64,000 bases of DNA from contig CAUJNA010000454.1 in NCBI GenBank assembly GCA_963377175.1, positions 141,066 through 205,065 of the forward strand. The letters run 5' to 3'. Below the pieces are notes generated by a model. It was not told the origin of the DNA. It was given only the letters and a program-made list of their open reading frames with translations, and did no database searches. Shown here in pieces: positions 55,456 to 64,000 of the stretch. Position numbers and translations under genes: made by a program. The DNA is from Effrenium voratum. Taxonomy: Eukaryota; Sar; Dinophyceae; Suessiales; Symbiodiniaceae. The stretch's first letter is position 1. Every line of letters begins with the position of its first letter.

Positions 55456-55489
55456 ATATATAGATTTTCCATATGGAAAATCTATATAT
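55456..55489. terminator. 34-bp perfect palindrome
   Basis: The sequence is its own reverse complement with no loop; its centre is CATATG at 55,470-55,475. It lies between the end of the penton gene and the start of the next gene. It could form a hairpin in RNA and end the penton transcript. Its right half also supplies the TCTATATA box before the ATG at 55,497. Confidence 0.75.
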
Positions 55490-55496
55490 ATATATT

Positions 55497-55952
55497 ATGT
55501 CAAGTATTGAGGTAGTAGATGTTAATAATGAAACTAAAACAGAAGAAGCACCTGTTAATAATGAAGTCGTTGAACAAAATGAAACAGTTAATGAAGAACC
55601 AATGCCAGAAGAAGTTAAACCTGAAGAAGTCATTCCTGAACCAAAAGCGAAAGCACAAGAATTACCAAGAACTAAAAAAGAAGTTGAATTAGTAGAATGT
55701 GAACAATGCTCTAAAAAGATGACATTGAAAAGTTTGAGACACTCACATCCTAAAAATTGTAAAGGGGCAAAAACCGAGATGCTCCCAGTCAATCCACAAA
55801 AGAATATTAGAAAGATACAACCAGAAGTAAAAGAAGAAATTAAGAATGAGATTAAACAAGAAGTGATTAAAGAAACTATTAAGAAACCCACGGCAACAGA
55901 ACTATTAAGCCAACATTATGAAGACCTTAAACAAAAGAAAAAAACAAGATAA
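55497..55952 (+). CDS. Acidic protein with a CxxC...H...C zinc motif
   Basis: I place the start at MSSIEVV (55,497) because the upstream ATG at 55,473 lies inside a perfect palindrome. About 150 residues: an acidic, Glu/Pro-rich N-terminus (EEPMPEEVKPEEVIPEPKAK), then CEQCSKKMTLKSLRHSHPKN with a following Cys, then a Lys/Glu helix. Similar C..C.K.M..K.LR.SH...C proteins occur in virophages and giant viruses; their function is unknown. Intact. Confidence 0.6.
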   Translation: MSSIEVVDVNNETKTEEAPVNNEVVEQNETVNEEPMPEEVKPEEVIPEPKAKAQELPRTKKEVELVECEQCSKKMTLKSLRHSHPKNCKGAKTEMLPVNPQKNIRKIQPEVKEEIKNEIKQEVIKETIKKPTATELLSQHYEDLKQKKKTR

Positions 55953-56032
55953 ACAAGAAAAAATAAACAAATTATCTTCATCAATGTTTTAAATAATAAT
56001 CTAATTATAATATATATATATATATATTATTC

Positions 56033-56365
56033 ATGCTTACGAGAAGTCATAGAAATGTAGAATTTAAAAGGGCGCCACAAGTAGAACGTCATTATAATGT
56101 TTCAGATTTATGGGGAGTTGCTTCAAGAATGAATTATTTTAAACAGTTGAAGGACACACTGGAAGCGAGACAATCACAGGGAGCATTAATAAAGTATAGA
56201 AATGATTTAGCTGAAAGCAACAGAACCGAAAGTTACAGAAAGGAATTAGACAGAATAAGAAAAATATTAGACAACACACGGTCACCAGATGGAATACAAA
56301 CAAAGGAACAACTAACTGTAAGAAAGAAGCATTTAGAAGAAATGATTAAGAATATCTCTGATTAA
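56033..56365 (+). CDS. Small helical hypothetical protein
   Basis: A 110-residue product, Arg/Lys/Glu-rich and probably all helical. No family recognised. A TCTAATTATAATATATATA box precedes it. It is part of the virion-side plus-strand run. Confidence 0.5.
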   Translation: MLTRSHRNVEFKRAPQVERHYNVSDLWGVASRMNYFKQLKDTLEARQSQGALIKYRNDLAESNRTESYRKELDRIRKILDNTRSPDGIQTKEQLTVRKKHLEEMIKNISD

Positions 56366-56392
56366 TTTATTTTTCTAAATAATTAATATACT
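56366..56392 (+). promoter_or_regulatory. TCTA-type promoter box
   Basis: TTTTTCTAAATAATTAATA lies immediately before the ATG at 56,393. Confidence 0.5.
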
Positions 56393-57316
56393 ATGATTAA
56401 ATCAATTAGTAGATTGAATACAGTAGGACCGGTAAAAGTAGGTTCATTGAAATCACAATTACATTTGAGACCTTCTTATGATGAATTGTTGAAAGAAACG
56501 TTGGTAGGTGATGAGAATCGTCCATCAATTGAAAATGTGATAGACAGAAAAGCGACAAGATACAGATTAAACCAATACGGTAGTCAGTTTGATAATAATG
56601 GAGCCTTAGACATTCAAAAGAAACAAGAACTAGACCGGAGAGGAGAAGTTATGAAAGGAGCAATGTCGAACGCTGACAGTGTAAGAGCTAAACTTAATGA
56701 TGAATTGAAACTTGCTGACACACTGAAACAACACCAGTCTTTCATTCAAGAAGGATTGGCGGAAACAAACAAACAGAAAGAAGAACTTGCTGAAAAAATG
56801 AGACTTTGGAGAGAACAACACGAAGAAATGGCAAGTGCTGTATCAAAGAGTTCATATCCTGCCGGTGTAGAAGTTCATTCAATGGTGTCCGCTGATGAAA
56901 TGCCAGAATTAGAACCATTAGAGGAAGGCGAAGAAGAAGATGAACGAGAAGACGACCCAGTTGTTGAAGTAGAATCAAAAGCAGAAGACGCTTATGGTTA
57001 CAACGAGTTTAAGAAAAGAGCGTCTGAAATAACACCCGCTTATCTTGCAAGCAGACCAGAAGAGATGAAAGAAGTCATGGACAAACTGAAAGGATTTAGA
57101 AAGATTAAAGACAGTGTTTATGAACAATTCACTGAGTTATATAATGCTTTAATTAATAGCGATGGTGATTTTATCAAGAAGGAACACAGATTGAAATTAG
57201 TAAGGTTTTACAATGAGAAAGTGTATTACTCAGTTTTCCACCCACGACCTAAGGAAAACGAAGATAGTCCAACCGTGATGGATGGTTCAGTTAAAGAAAT
57301 ACCTGCGGAAGTTTGA
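56393..57316 (+). CDS. Long coiled-coil protein
   Basis: A 307-residue product. The middle (from KQELDRRGEVMKGAMSNADS to about residue 150) is a heptad-rich helix. Then comes an acidic stretch (LEPLEEGEEEDEREDD) and a globular-looking C-terminus. No known family. Its place among virion genes suggests a structural or core protein. Intact. Confidence 0.55.
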   Translation: MIKSISRLNTVGPVKVGSLKSQLHLRPSYDELLKETLVGDENRPSIENVIDRKATRYRLNQYGSQFDNNGALDIQKKQELDRRGEVMKGAMSNADSVRAKLNDELKLADTLKQHQSFIQEGLAETNKQKEELAEKMRLWREQHEEMASAVSKSSYPAGVEVHSMVSADEMPELEPLEEGEEEDEREDDPVVEVESKAEDAYGYNEFKKRASEITPAYLASRPEEMKEVMDKLKGFRKIKDSVYEQFTELYNALINSDGDFIKKEHRLKLVRFYNEKVYYSVFHPRPKENEDSPTVMDGSVKEIPAEV

Positions 57317-57336
57317 TAAAATATATAATATGTAAT

Positions 57337-58211
57337 ATGACTGATAAATATTATGGATTACACCGACGCCCTACTTTTGAAGAAATGCTAAAGGAAGCGA
57401 TGACGCACAGATTAAAAATTGAAATCATCCCCGAAAGACAGGTAATTGACTTGTCAATCAACAATATAGATTTTGACGATTTTGACCTTTCAAAATACGA
57501 TAGGAGACTACGGTTGAATGCTAGGGTTCAAACTGATAAACAAGTTCTTCAACACGAATTGTTCCCTGATATGTTTGATGAAGTAGCACCAACATCACAG
57601 TTATATGAAAACAACGAGGCAGACGCACAAACAACACGATATATAGCAAAAGATTTTCCTGATGAAATTTATAGTAATGCAATTTCAGGACCAAAAGATG
57701 AACCAAAAGATGAACCAAAAGATGAACCAAAAGATGAACCACAAGATGAACCAAAAGATGAAAAGCAGGAAGATTTACAAAGTCTTCATTTAACGTCATC
57801 ATCGTCATCAGCATCAACCGAAAAAGATAAGAAAGAGGAAAGCCGAGAAATAAAATCGTTAAGAAACATATTTTTAGGTGGAGAAGACAAGAGCGTATTT
57901 GAACTATTCAAACGTGTAAGAAGTCATCCACTCCATCAGAACAATCAAGGGAACAGGAAGAAGAACAACCGAGGGCATCATTCTGGTCAAGACGACAGGT
58001 AGAAGCAAGAAGCAGAAGTCACTCACCAGAAGAAAGAGCAAGCGGTAATCAAATGAACAGAAGACAAATAGAAACAAGAAGCAGGAGCAACTCGCCCCAA
58101 GAAATAGCTAGAGGTAGTGAATGGACGAGGGAACAAATGGAAACAAGAAGCAGGAGCAGAAGCCCAGAAAGCACAAATACAAAAAGTAGCCGAGGCAAGA
58201 AGAAAAAATAA
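57337..58211 (+). pseudogene. Protein with PKDE repeats and an RS-rich tail, frameshifted
   Basis: Start at MTDKYYG (57,337); the ATG at 57,313 overlaps the previous gene. About 195 codons run in the first frame and include a run of PKDE tetrapeptide repeats. Near 57,920 the sense moves to the -1 frame, where it reads QVEARSRSHSPEERASG and two further ETRSRSxSPE repeats to a TAA at 58,211. The original frame stops at 58,002. Arg-Ser tails occur in RNA-binding splicing proteins and some capsid proteins; nucleic-acid binding is likely. A one-base loss explains the break. Confidence 0.55.
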
Positions 58212-58232
58212 TACAAGAATTTGTAAAAATGC

Positions 58233-58260
58233 CTTAAAGAAATAACGACTTTATTATATA
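58233..58260 (+). promoter_or_regulatory. CTTAAAGA-type promoter box
   Basis: CTTAAAGAAATAACGACTT lies just before the ATG at 58,267. Nearly the same sequence occurs at 63,465 before another replication-side gene. Confidence 0.45.
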
Positions 58261-58266
58261 AGATAA

Positions 58267-58626
58267 ATGCCATTCTATAGCAGACACTCAGATGATGGAA
58301 GCGATAGATTGTTAGGAGGAATACATGATGAAGATGATTATAATGACTTTATGAATATGTTATTTATGAATAGTAGTTTTGCTGATGACATTGAAAGACA
58401 TTATAAAAGTTCAGATGCTGATGTGTTGCCAAGTCCTACTGATAGCGAAGAAACAAAAGAAAATAAAGAGAAACAATATCAAAAGGATTATCATAAAAAA
58501 TACTTTCAAGAAAAACTTAATAAACCTTATACATGTAATATTTGTGGAAAATCAATGGCCAACAGTTCTAACAAATCAAGACATGAAAAAAGTAGAAAGT
58601 GCCATAGTACTAAAAGTAAAGTATAA
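58267..58626 (+). CDS. Small zinc-finger protein
   Basis: A 119-residue product with an acidic N-terminal half and a C-terminal YTCNICGKSMANSSNKSRHE followed by KSRKC, a C..C...H....C finger. Probably a DNA- or RNA-binding regulator. It directly precedes the integrase. Confidence 0.6.
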   Translation: MPFYSRHSDDGSDRLLGGIHDEDDYNDFMNMLFMNSSFADDIERHYKSSDADVLPSPTDSEETKENKEKQYQKDYHKKYFQEKLNKPYTCNICGKSMANSSNKSRHEKSRKCHSTKSKV

Positions 58627-58672
58627 TTGGATAATATTAATTTAATTTTAATTTAATCAATATAATCCAATT
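58625..58672. terminator. Imperfect 14-bp inverted repeat after the zinc-finger gene
   Basis: AATTGGATAATATT and AATATAATCCAATT pair with one mismatch around a 20-base loop, just after the stop at 58,626 and before the integrase ATG. Confidence 0.55.
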
Positions 58673-58679
58673 TCAATAT

Positions 58680-59590
58680 ATGAGTAAACTAAGTAATGAG
58701 GAGATAATGAGCAATATCTATTATGATTTAGAAACAGGTTATGGTTCTAAACAAAGCTTATACAATCAAGCAAAAGAGAAAGGAGCAAGTGCAACATTAG
58801 AAGAAGTGGCAAAGTGGTTGAAGAAGCAACCTAACAAGCAAGTAAAACCGTATCAGAATTATAACAGTTTCTTAGTGCCTTATGCCAGAGCAGAATTTCA
58901 AATAGATATTATGGATATGAAAATGTTTAAGAAAGAAGATGAAGAACGCTATGCATTGATTGTAATAGATGCTTTCAGAAAATTAGGTTTTGTGTATCCA
59001 ATGTTTCAAAGAGACAGTCCAAATGTTTTGAAAGGCTTGAAAGAAGCATTTAAAGTTATGGGCGAGCCTGTGGAAATCTTTTCTGATGATGATGGAGCAT
59101 TTAAAGCAGAAGTAAAGAAATATTTAGATGATTTAGGTATAGTACATAAAACAACGCTAACACATGCCAATATTGTGGAGAGATTGATTAGAACGATGAA
59201 AAAAGGAATAGGAGACAGGATACACTTTACTAAAGGTAGATGGACTGATAGGTTGAAACCTACATTGAAGAAATATAATAGCGCTATTCACTCATCAACT
59301 GGAATGAAACCAAGTGAAGCGCATGATGATGACAACAGAGCAAATGTAAAAGCAAACCTTACACTGAAGCAAAAGCATATGAGAAAATACCCTAAATTAT
59401 CAGTTTCGGACACAGTGAAAATATACCAAAAAGGAAAAGGTAATTATACATCGAGGAAAAAGAGACCAACCCAAAGTGGACGGAAAGGAAATACAAAATA
59501 GAAAGGATAGAAAAAGATATGACACTTCAAACTTACTATGTATTAGAAGGTTTGAAGAGACATTATTTGCGTCATAATAATTTATACTAA
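58680..59590 (+). pseudogene. Retroviral-type integrase (rve, DDE), frameshifted C-terminus
   Basis: Inserts the viral genome into host DNA. After an N-terminal helical region comes the RNase-H-like core: FQIDIMDM (Asp76 or Asp79), IFSDDDG (Asp137) and ANIVERLIRT (Glu167) as the DDE triad. No HHCC zinc finger is visible at the N-terminus. After TSRK at about 59,457 the frame shifts in an A-run and the original frame ends at 59,501. The alternative frame continues WTERKYKIERIEKDM and LEGLKRHYLRHNNLY to 59,590, the small C-terminal domain expected in Polinton integrases. Core catalysis would survive, but C-terminal DNA or chromatin binding would be lost. Confidence 0.85.
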
Positions 59591-59639
59591 TCTTTGATAT
59601 AGTTGTTTAGTTCTTAGAGTTTTGTGACTTTAAAAAAGA

Positions 59640-59680
59640 CTTAAAGAGAAAACCATAAATTAAATTATATAGTTAATAAT
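59640..59680 (+). promoter_or_regulatory. CTTAAAGA-type box before the polymerase
   Basis: CTTAAAGAGAAAACC lies 27-41 bases before the ATG at 59,681, a weaker version of the box at 58,233 and 63,465. Confidence 0.35.
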
Positions 59681-62600
59681 ATGAATAGAGAGTGACCGCC
59701 AGATGAAAACACTAAAATAGTTAAGTATCTTCTTAAAGAAAATTTAGGATAATACAAAGTAAATAATAATGGTAAAAAACTTAAAACCATAATTATAGGA
59801 AACAACCAGTATAGATATAATCCAGAAAAACCAATAAGCAATAGATTGAGTAAGAGACTTGAAGCAGTAAAGAAAACTAATGACTACAAAGCAAATCAGA
59901 GAAAGAGTAGGAGCAAGAACGGTTTTAAAACATGCTATTAAGAAAAAAGCAGTAATAACAGAAGAAAGAAGCGCCTTTAGAGCATATGCCAACGCCTACA
60001 CAATTTCAAACATTCATTTAAAAGAGTTGAACGGATTGACTTATTTTAATTATCAATTTGACAAACTTAATGAATACTTGACAGAGAATAGAGGAATGAA
60101 ACTGAATGCTACAATAAATATGAAAGTTATGAACTTAGTTGATGAGGAGAGAAACGTAACAGTTAAGTCAAGGTCGTACACTATTGTAAATGAAGAGGAT
60201 TTAAGGAATGCTTTGAAAAGAATGAGGCCTGATGTTGAAACAAGAATTTTAGATATGGCTTTGTATCAGTCAGGATTAATAATTAGCAATATTAATAATA
60301 TTCATATCATGTATAATAAATATAATCCGACTAGAGCAGGTAAATATATCGAACTTCCAGAATGGATTAAAAAGAAAAAGGCATGTATCAATATTAAAAA
60401 TCAAGATGACAAGTGTTTTAAATATTCTATTGAGTGTGGATATTGTAAAATTTGTGATAAAGCACACCCTGAAAAGATGTTTCATTACAAGAAGATAGAA
60501 AGTGATTTGATTTTTGATGGTGTGAGTTTTCCTGCTAATAATAATGATATAGATATATTTGAAGAAAATAATAAATCAAGATCCGTTAATGTTTATGAAA
60601 TTGATGATAATGAACAAATTGTTATTAGTAGAAAATTGAAAAATACAGATGCTTCTTTTCATTTTGACTTGTTAAGAGTTGATGATGAGGATTGCAGTCA
60701 TTATGCCTATATAAAAAGTTTGAGCAGACTTATTGATAATCAAAAAAGTAATCATAATGGTAAGTCCTATTTTTGTAAATATTGTAATCATGGATTTGGA
60801 AATGAAGAATTATTAAATAAACATTATGATAGTGGATGTATGGAAGTTGACGGACAGCAGATAGTAATGCCTAATCCTTATGAGAAAGTGAGTTTTAAGC
60901 ATCACTTCAAAAAGTTAAGATGGCCTTTTGTTGTATATGCTGATTTTGAATGTTTGACAGAGGAACTGAAAAAACCTGATGAAGATAAAGATAAAAACAC
61001 TTTTTCTTATCAAGAGCATAAACCATGTGGTTTTATGCTTAATATGGTTAATGCTGTTGATAATACAAATTATGAATTTATGTATCGTGGTAAAGATGCT
61101 GTTGATGTGGTTTGTCAAAAACTTAATGAGATTAGGGCAGAAGTAAAGGAGAAGATGGGAGAAAACGAAAAAATAGACATGACCGATGAAGACAAAGAAG
61201 ATCTTAAACATGCTAAAAACTGCTTTATTTGTGGAGAGAAGTTTAGAATGAACTATAAGACTGCCAAGGAAGCAGAGAAATATAGAAAAGTTAGAGACCA
61301 TTGTCATTTTACAGGTAAGTATAGAGGTTGTGCTCATAATGTTTGCAATCTTAATTTTTGTAATAGATATTTTAAAATTCCTGTATTCTTCCATAACATG
61401 AAAAATTATGACGGTCATTTAATTATTCAAAATGCTGATAAATTAAGTAACAACAATAAAATAGGTGTCATCGCTCAGAACAGTGAAAAATTTATTAATA
61501 TCAGTGTTGAAAGTTTGAGTGTTAAAGACACTTTTGGGCTTTTAACTGCTTCATTAGATAAGTTAGTTTCAATGAGTAAGTATGATCATGAAGATGAAGA
61601 AGATAAAAGTAAATGTTTATTGCGTGAAAACTGGAAAGATAATTTTAGGTTCAGTAGTAAAAATGATGTGATTAAGAGTGAGAAATGTCTAGATTTGTTG
61701 ACTGATAAAGGTGTTTATCCTTATGACTACATGAATTCATTTGGTAAATTTGATGATGAGCAATTACCGAGTAAGGATGATTTTTATAGTCAGTTGAGTG
61801 AAGAAGGTATAAGTGTTAACGACTATGAAAGGGCAAAAATTATATGGAAGCATTTCGACATTAAGAATATGGGTGAATACCATGATTTATATTTGAAAAC
61901 TGATGTATTATTATTGACTGATATTTTCGAAAATTTTAGAGATGTGTGTATGAAATATTATGGGTTGGACCCTGCTTATTATTATACATTGCCTAACTTT
62001 GCTTTTGATGCTATGCTTAAAATGACTGGTGTAGAGATTGATTTAATATATGACCGTGAAATGTATGAAATGATAGAAGCGGGACTTAGAGGAGGGATGT
62101 GTATGGTTTCTACTAAAAAAGTTGAAGCAAATAATAAATACATGGGAGAAGATTATGATAAAAAGAAAGAAAGTAGTTATATTAACTATTTAGACGCTAA
62201 TAATTTGTATGGGTTAAGCATGATACAAAAACTGCCATATAAAAATCTAAAATGGGATGATACATTAAAAGAAGAAGACATAATTAATTATAAGAATAAT
62301 AATATTGGATATATTCTAGAAGTGGATTTAGAATATCCTAAAGAATTACACGATTTACACAATGACTATCCAATGGCACCTGAGGTTATGAATGTTAAAG
62401 CCAACATGCTGTCAGATAAACAAATTGAAATTTATGAATTTTTAAATCATAAAAAACCTACGGATGAGAAAACAAATAAACTAGTATTGAATTTAAATGA
62501 TAAAGAAAAATATGTAATCCATATAAGAACCTTACAATTTTATTTGAAGCAGGGGTTAAAACTTAAGAAAATTCATAGAGCAATTAAATTTGAACAAAAA

Positions 62601-63469
62601 GAAGTTTTAAAACCTTACATTGAGTTTAACACAGAGAAGAGGAAGAATGCTAGAAATGATTTTGAGAAAGATGTTTATAAATTGATGAACAATGCCATAT
62701 TTGGAAAAAACAATGGAGGATAAGCGAAAACATTTAGACTTTGAAGTTGTGAGTGATGAAACTAGATATATGAAGTGTATAAGTAATCCTAACTTCAAAC
62801 ATAGTCATATCATTAATGAGAATTTGGTTGGAGTTGAAAAGCAAAAAACAAAGTTGAAACTAGACAAACCTATATTTATTGGGATGAGTATTTTAGATTT
62901 GAGTAAGCAACACATGTATAAATTTTATTATGACTTTATGAAACCTAAATATGGAGATAATATTAAAATTGTTTTTTACTGATACTGATAGTTTTGTATT
63001 TCATACTAAAACCAATGACATGTATGAAGACCTGAATACAATTAAAAAAGAAATAGATTTCTCAGATTATCCTAAGGAACATAAATGTTATGATGAGAAT
63101 AACAAGAAAGTATTAGGTAAATTTAAGGATGAATTAAAAAGTAAAATAATAACAGGGTTTATAGCCCTTCGTCCTAAATGCTACGCTTACTCAGTTTATG
63201 GTGATGAAAAAGAATATAAGAAATGTAAGGGCATAGCAAAAGGCACAGTAAGACGTCAAATGAAATCTGAAGAGTTTGAGACGGTTTTAAAAACTAATGA
63301 GGTTATACATAAGTCATTTAATAGTATTAGAAGTAAAAACCACATAATTTTTAGTATAACAACTAAAAAGATTGCTCTTAGTAGTTATGAAAACAAAAAA
63401 TATTGGATAAATAATATAAACTCACTTGCTTACGGCCATTATAAAATAAATTATTTGAAAACGACTTAA
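59681..63469 (+). pseudogene. polB: Protein-primed family B DNA polymerase, multiply interrupted
   Basis: Copies the viral genome. The longest open piece is 59,880-62,723 (947 codons); residue numbers refer to it. Zinc fingers: FCKYCNHGF (from Cys299), and CFICGEKF (Cys448) with DHCHFTG (473-479), the endonuclease-VII-like insertion typical of Polinton polymerases. Exonuclease motifs: ADFE (Asp355, Glu357), NYDGH (Asn509, Asp511), YLKTD (Tyr671, Asp675). Polymerase motif A is YLDANNLYG (Asp772); B is KLMNNAIFGK (934-943); C is FTDTDSF in the last fragment. Breaks: the N-terminus (59,681) has TGA at 59,693 and TAA at 59,750 and joins the main frame after a shift near 59,885; +1 in an A6 run near 62,710; +1 in a T6 run near 62,975. 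All essential motifs are present, but not in one frame. Confidence 0.93.
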
Positions 63470-63498
63470 AGAAATATTGACTTAATATATTATTATAG
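63465..63498 (+). promoter_or_regulatory. CTTAAAGA-type promoter box
   Basis: CTTAAAGAAATATTGACTT lies just before the ATG at 63,501 and overlaps the end of the polymerase gene. Confidence 0.45.
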
Positions 63499-63500
63499 AA

Positions 63501-64000
63501 ATGGCTGAATTTACTAAGAAAGAGCAAGAAGAAATTATTAATGACTTTTTGAATAAAATAAAAGTTAATGACATTATCAGTAGTTGTAAATGTAAACTAA
63601 TAAATGAAAAAACTGGACTAACTAAGTGAAGTTTACCTATTCCAATTGTGAAAAACATTTGTGATTTTAATTATGTTGAATGCGAGAAATGTGTTTTTAT
63701 TAAGAAATGCAAAGCAAGTTTTACATAAAAGTAATTTACATTCAACATTGAGACAATGTATTTATGATAAATACAAATTGGAACTTGAAGAAAACACATT
63801 TCTCAATAATGACTCATCATTAAGAACATATTGTTTTATAAAGTTAAATACATTTCCTACATATCAAAAAGTGAAAAAAAAATATACTGCAAGATACCGA
63901 AACATATATTTTAAAATGTCATAATGATATTAAATATTACTACGAAAAGTCATATGAGGTTAGTTATGGTGGCAAAACTGGAACAACAAGACCAATTGAA
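63501..64000 (+). pseudogene. Cysteine-motif protein, interrupted and cut by the window end
   Basis: The frame from 63,501 begins MAEFTKKEQEEIINDF and meets TGA at 63,627, then continues in frame with FNYVECEKCVFIKKCKASF, a CxxC...C cluster. Another frame carries on with SNLHSTLRQCIYDKYKLELE (open 63,661-63,924). After an A9 run near 63,875 a third frame continues YYYEKSYEVSYGGKTGTTRP to the end of the window. So one gene with at least one stop and two shifts is likely, but the family is unknown. Confidence 0.4.

Larger units (their letters stand above)
43823..64000. mobile_element. Integrated Polinton-like / virophage-like DNA virus (right end outside window)
   Basis: From here the DNA is AT-rich and densely coding in four strand blocks. 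It carries the module that defines Polinton-like viruses: double jelly-roll capsid and penton candidates, an A32/FtsK-like packaging ATPase, retroviral-type integrase and protein-primed DNA polymerase B. Accessory genes are a methyltransferase, GIY-YIG nuclease, lipase and fibre protein. It is inserted about 11 kb upstream of rpoC2. The left limit is placed at the composition switch; terminal inverted repeats and target duplication cannot be tested because the right end is missing. Many genes are interrupted, so it is probably not functional as it stands. Confidence 0.88.

Noticed and set aside
46381..63629. Alternative genetic code (stop reassignment) to explain in-frame stops
   Set aside because: Both TAA and TGA appear inside genes but also end intact genes, and many breaks are frameshifts, which a code change cannot explain.
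44524..64000. Adenovirus-type maturation protease expected in a Polinton
   Set aside because: No protein with the His-Asp/Glu-Cys layout was seen; it may lie beyond the window.

Overview
The window joins two unlike kinds of DNA. Bases 1 to about 43,820 are moderately GC-rich, repeat-laden eukaryotic nuclear DNA. From about 43,820 to the end the sequence is strongly AT-rich and densely coding, and reads as an integrated Polinton-like / virophage-like DNA virus (an endogenous viral element, EVE).

Host part. The one host gene I can identify is rpoC2, the beta'' subunit of the plastid (cyanobacterial-type) RNA polymerase, on the minus strand. It is broken into at least 16 short exons from about 32.4 kb down to 12.5 kb, with two further candidate exons near 10.1 and 7.0 kb. 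Exon order follows the protein order: N-terminal helices, the NSGARGN region, the four-cysteine zinc site, the [16 protein letters not shown] trigger-loop signature, then sandwich-barrel segments. Intron acceptors are almost all AG|G, and many donors appear to be GC or GA rather than GT. A plastid polymerase gene in spliceosomal nuclear DNA with such introns points to a dinoflagellate host; this is inference. The rest of the host DNA is mostly introns and intergenic sequence with many simple and complex tandem repeats: C5A4, GAT/ATC, a 227-bp satellite, CAAG, and a cluster of 36-, about 70-, 61- and 63-bp repeats at 41.1-43.6 kb.

Viral part. A hairpin (43,823-43,867), a G-poor strand-biased leader and a 22-bp hairpin array precede the genes. 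They then run in four blocks. Minus strand, 44.5-46.2 kb: C5-type DNA methyltransferase and three small proteins. Plus strand, 46.4-48.6 kb: packaging ATPase, GIY-YIG nuclease with a C-terminal zinc motif, and an F-box-like protein. Minus strand, 48.6-54.5 kb: small protein, long tail-fibre protein with a Peptidase_S74-type chaperone end, major capsid protein, two small proteins and a lipase-like protein. Plus strand, 54.6-64.0 kb: penton protein, several charged or zinc-finger proteins, retroviral-type integrase, protein-primed DNA polymerase B, and a further gene cut by the window edge. Together these give the capsid, packaging, integration and replication modules of a Polinton-like virus. 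No maturation protease is visible, and the right end and its terminal repeat lie outside the window.

Many viral genes are interrupted: in-frame stops in the ATPase, fibre, major capsid and polymerase genes, and frameshifts in the nuclease, fibre, penton, integrase, polymerase and others, several in homopolymer runs. The element is therefore either a decaying fossil or carries uncorrected assembly indels. Upstream sequences fall into two motif classes: a TCTA box in front of most virion and late-type genes, and a CTTAAAGA box in front of some replication-side genes. TCTA is the late-promoter core of the giant virus CroV and its virophage mavirus, so this element may have been timed by a co-infecting giant virus.
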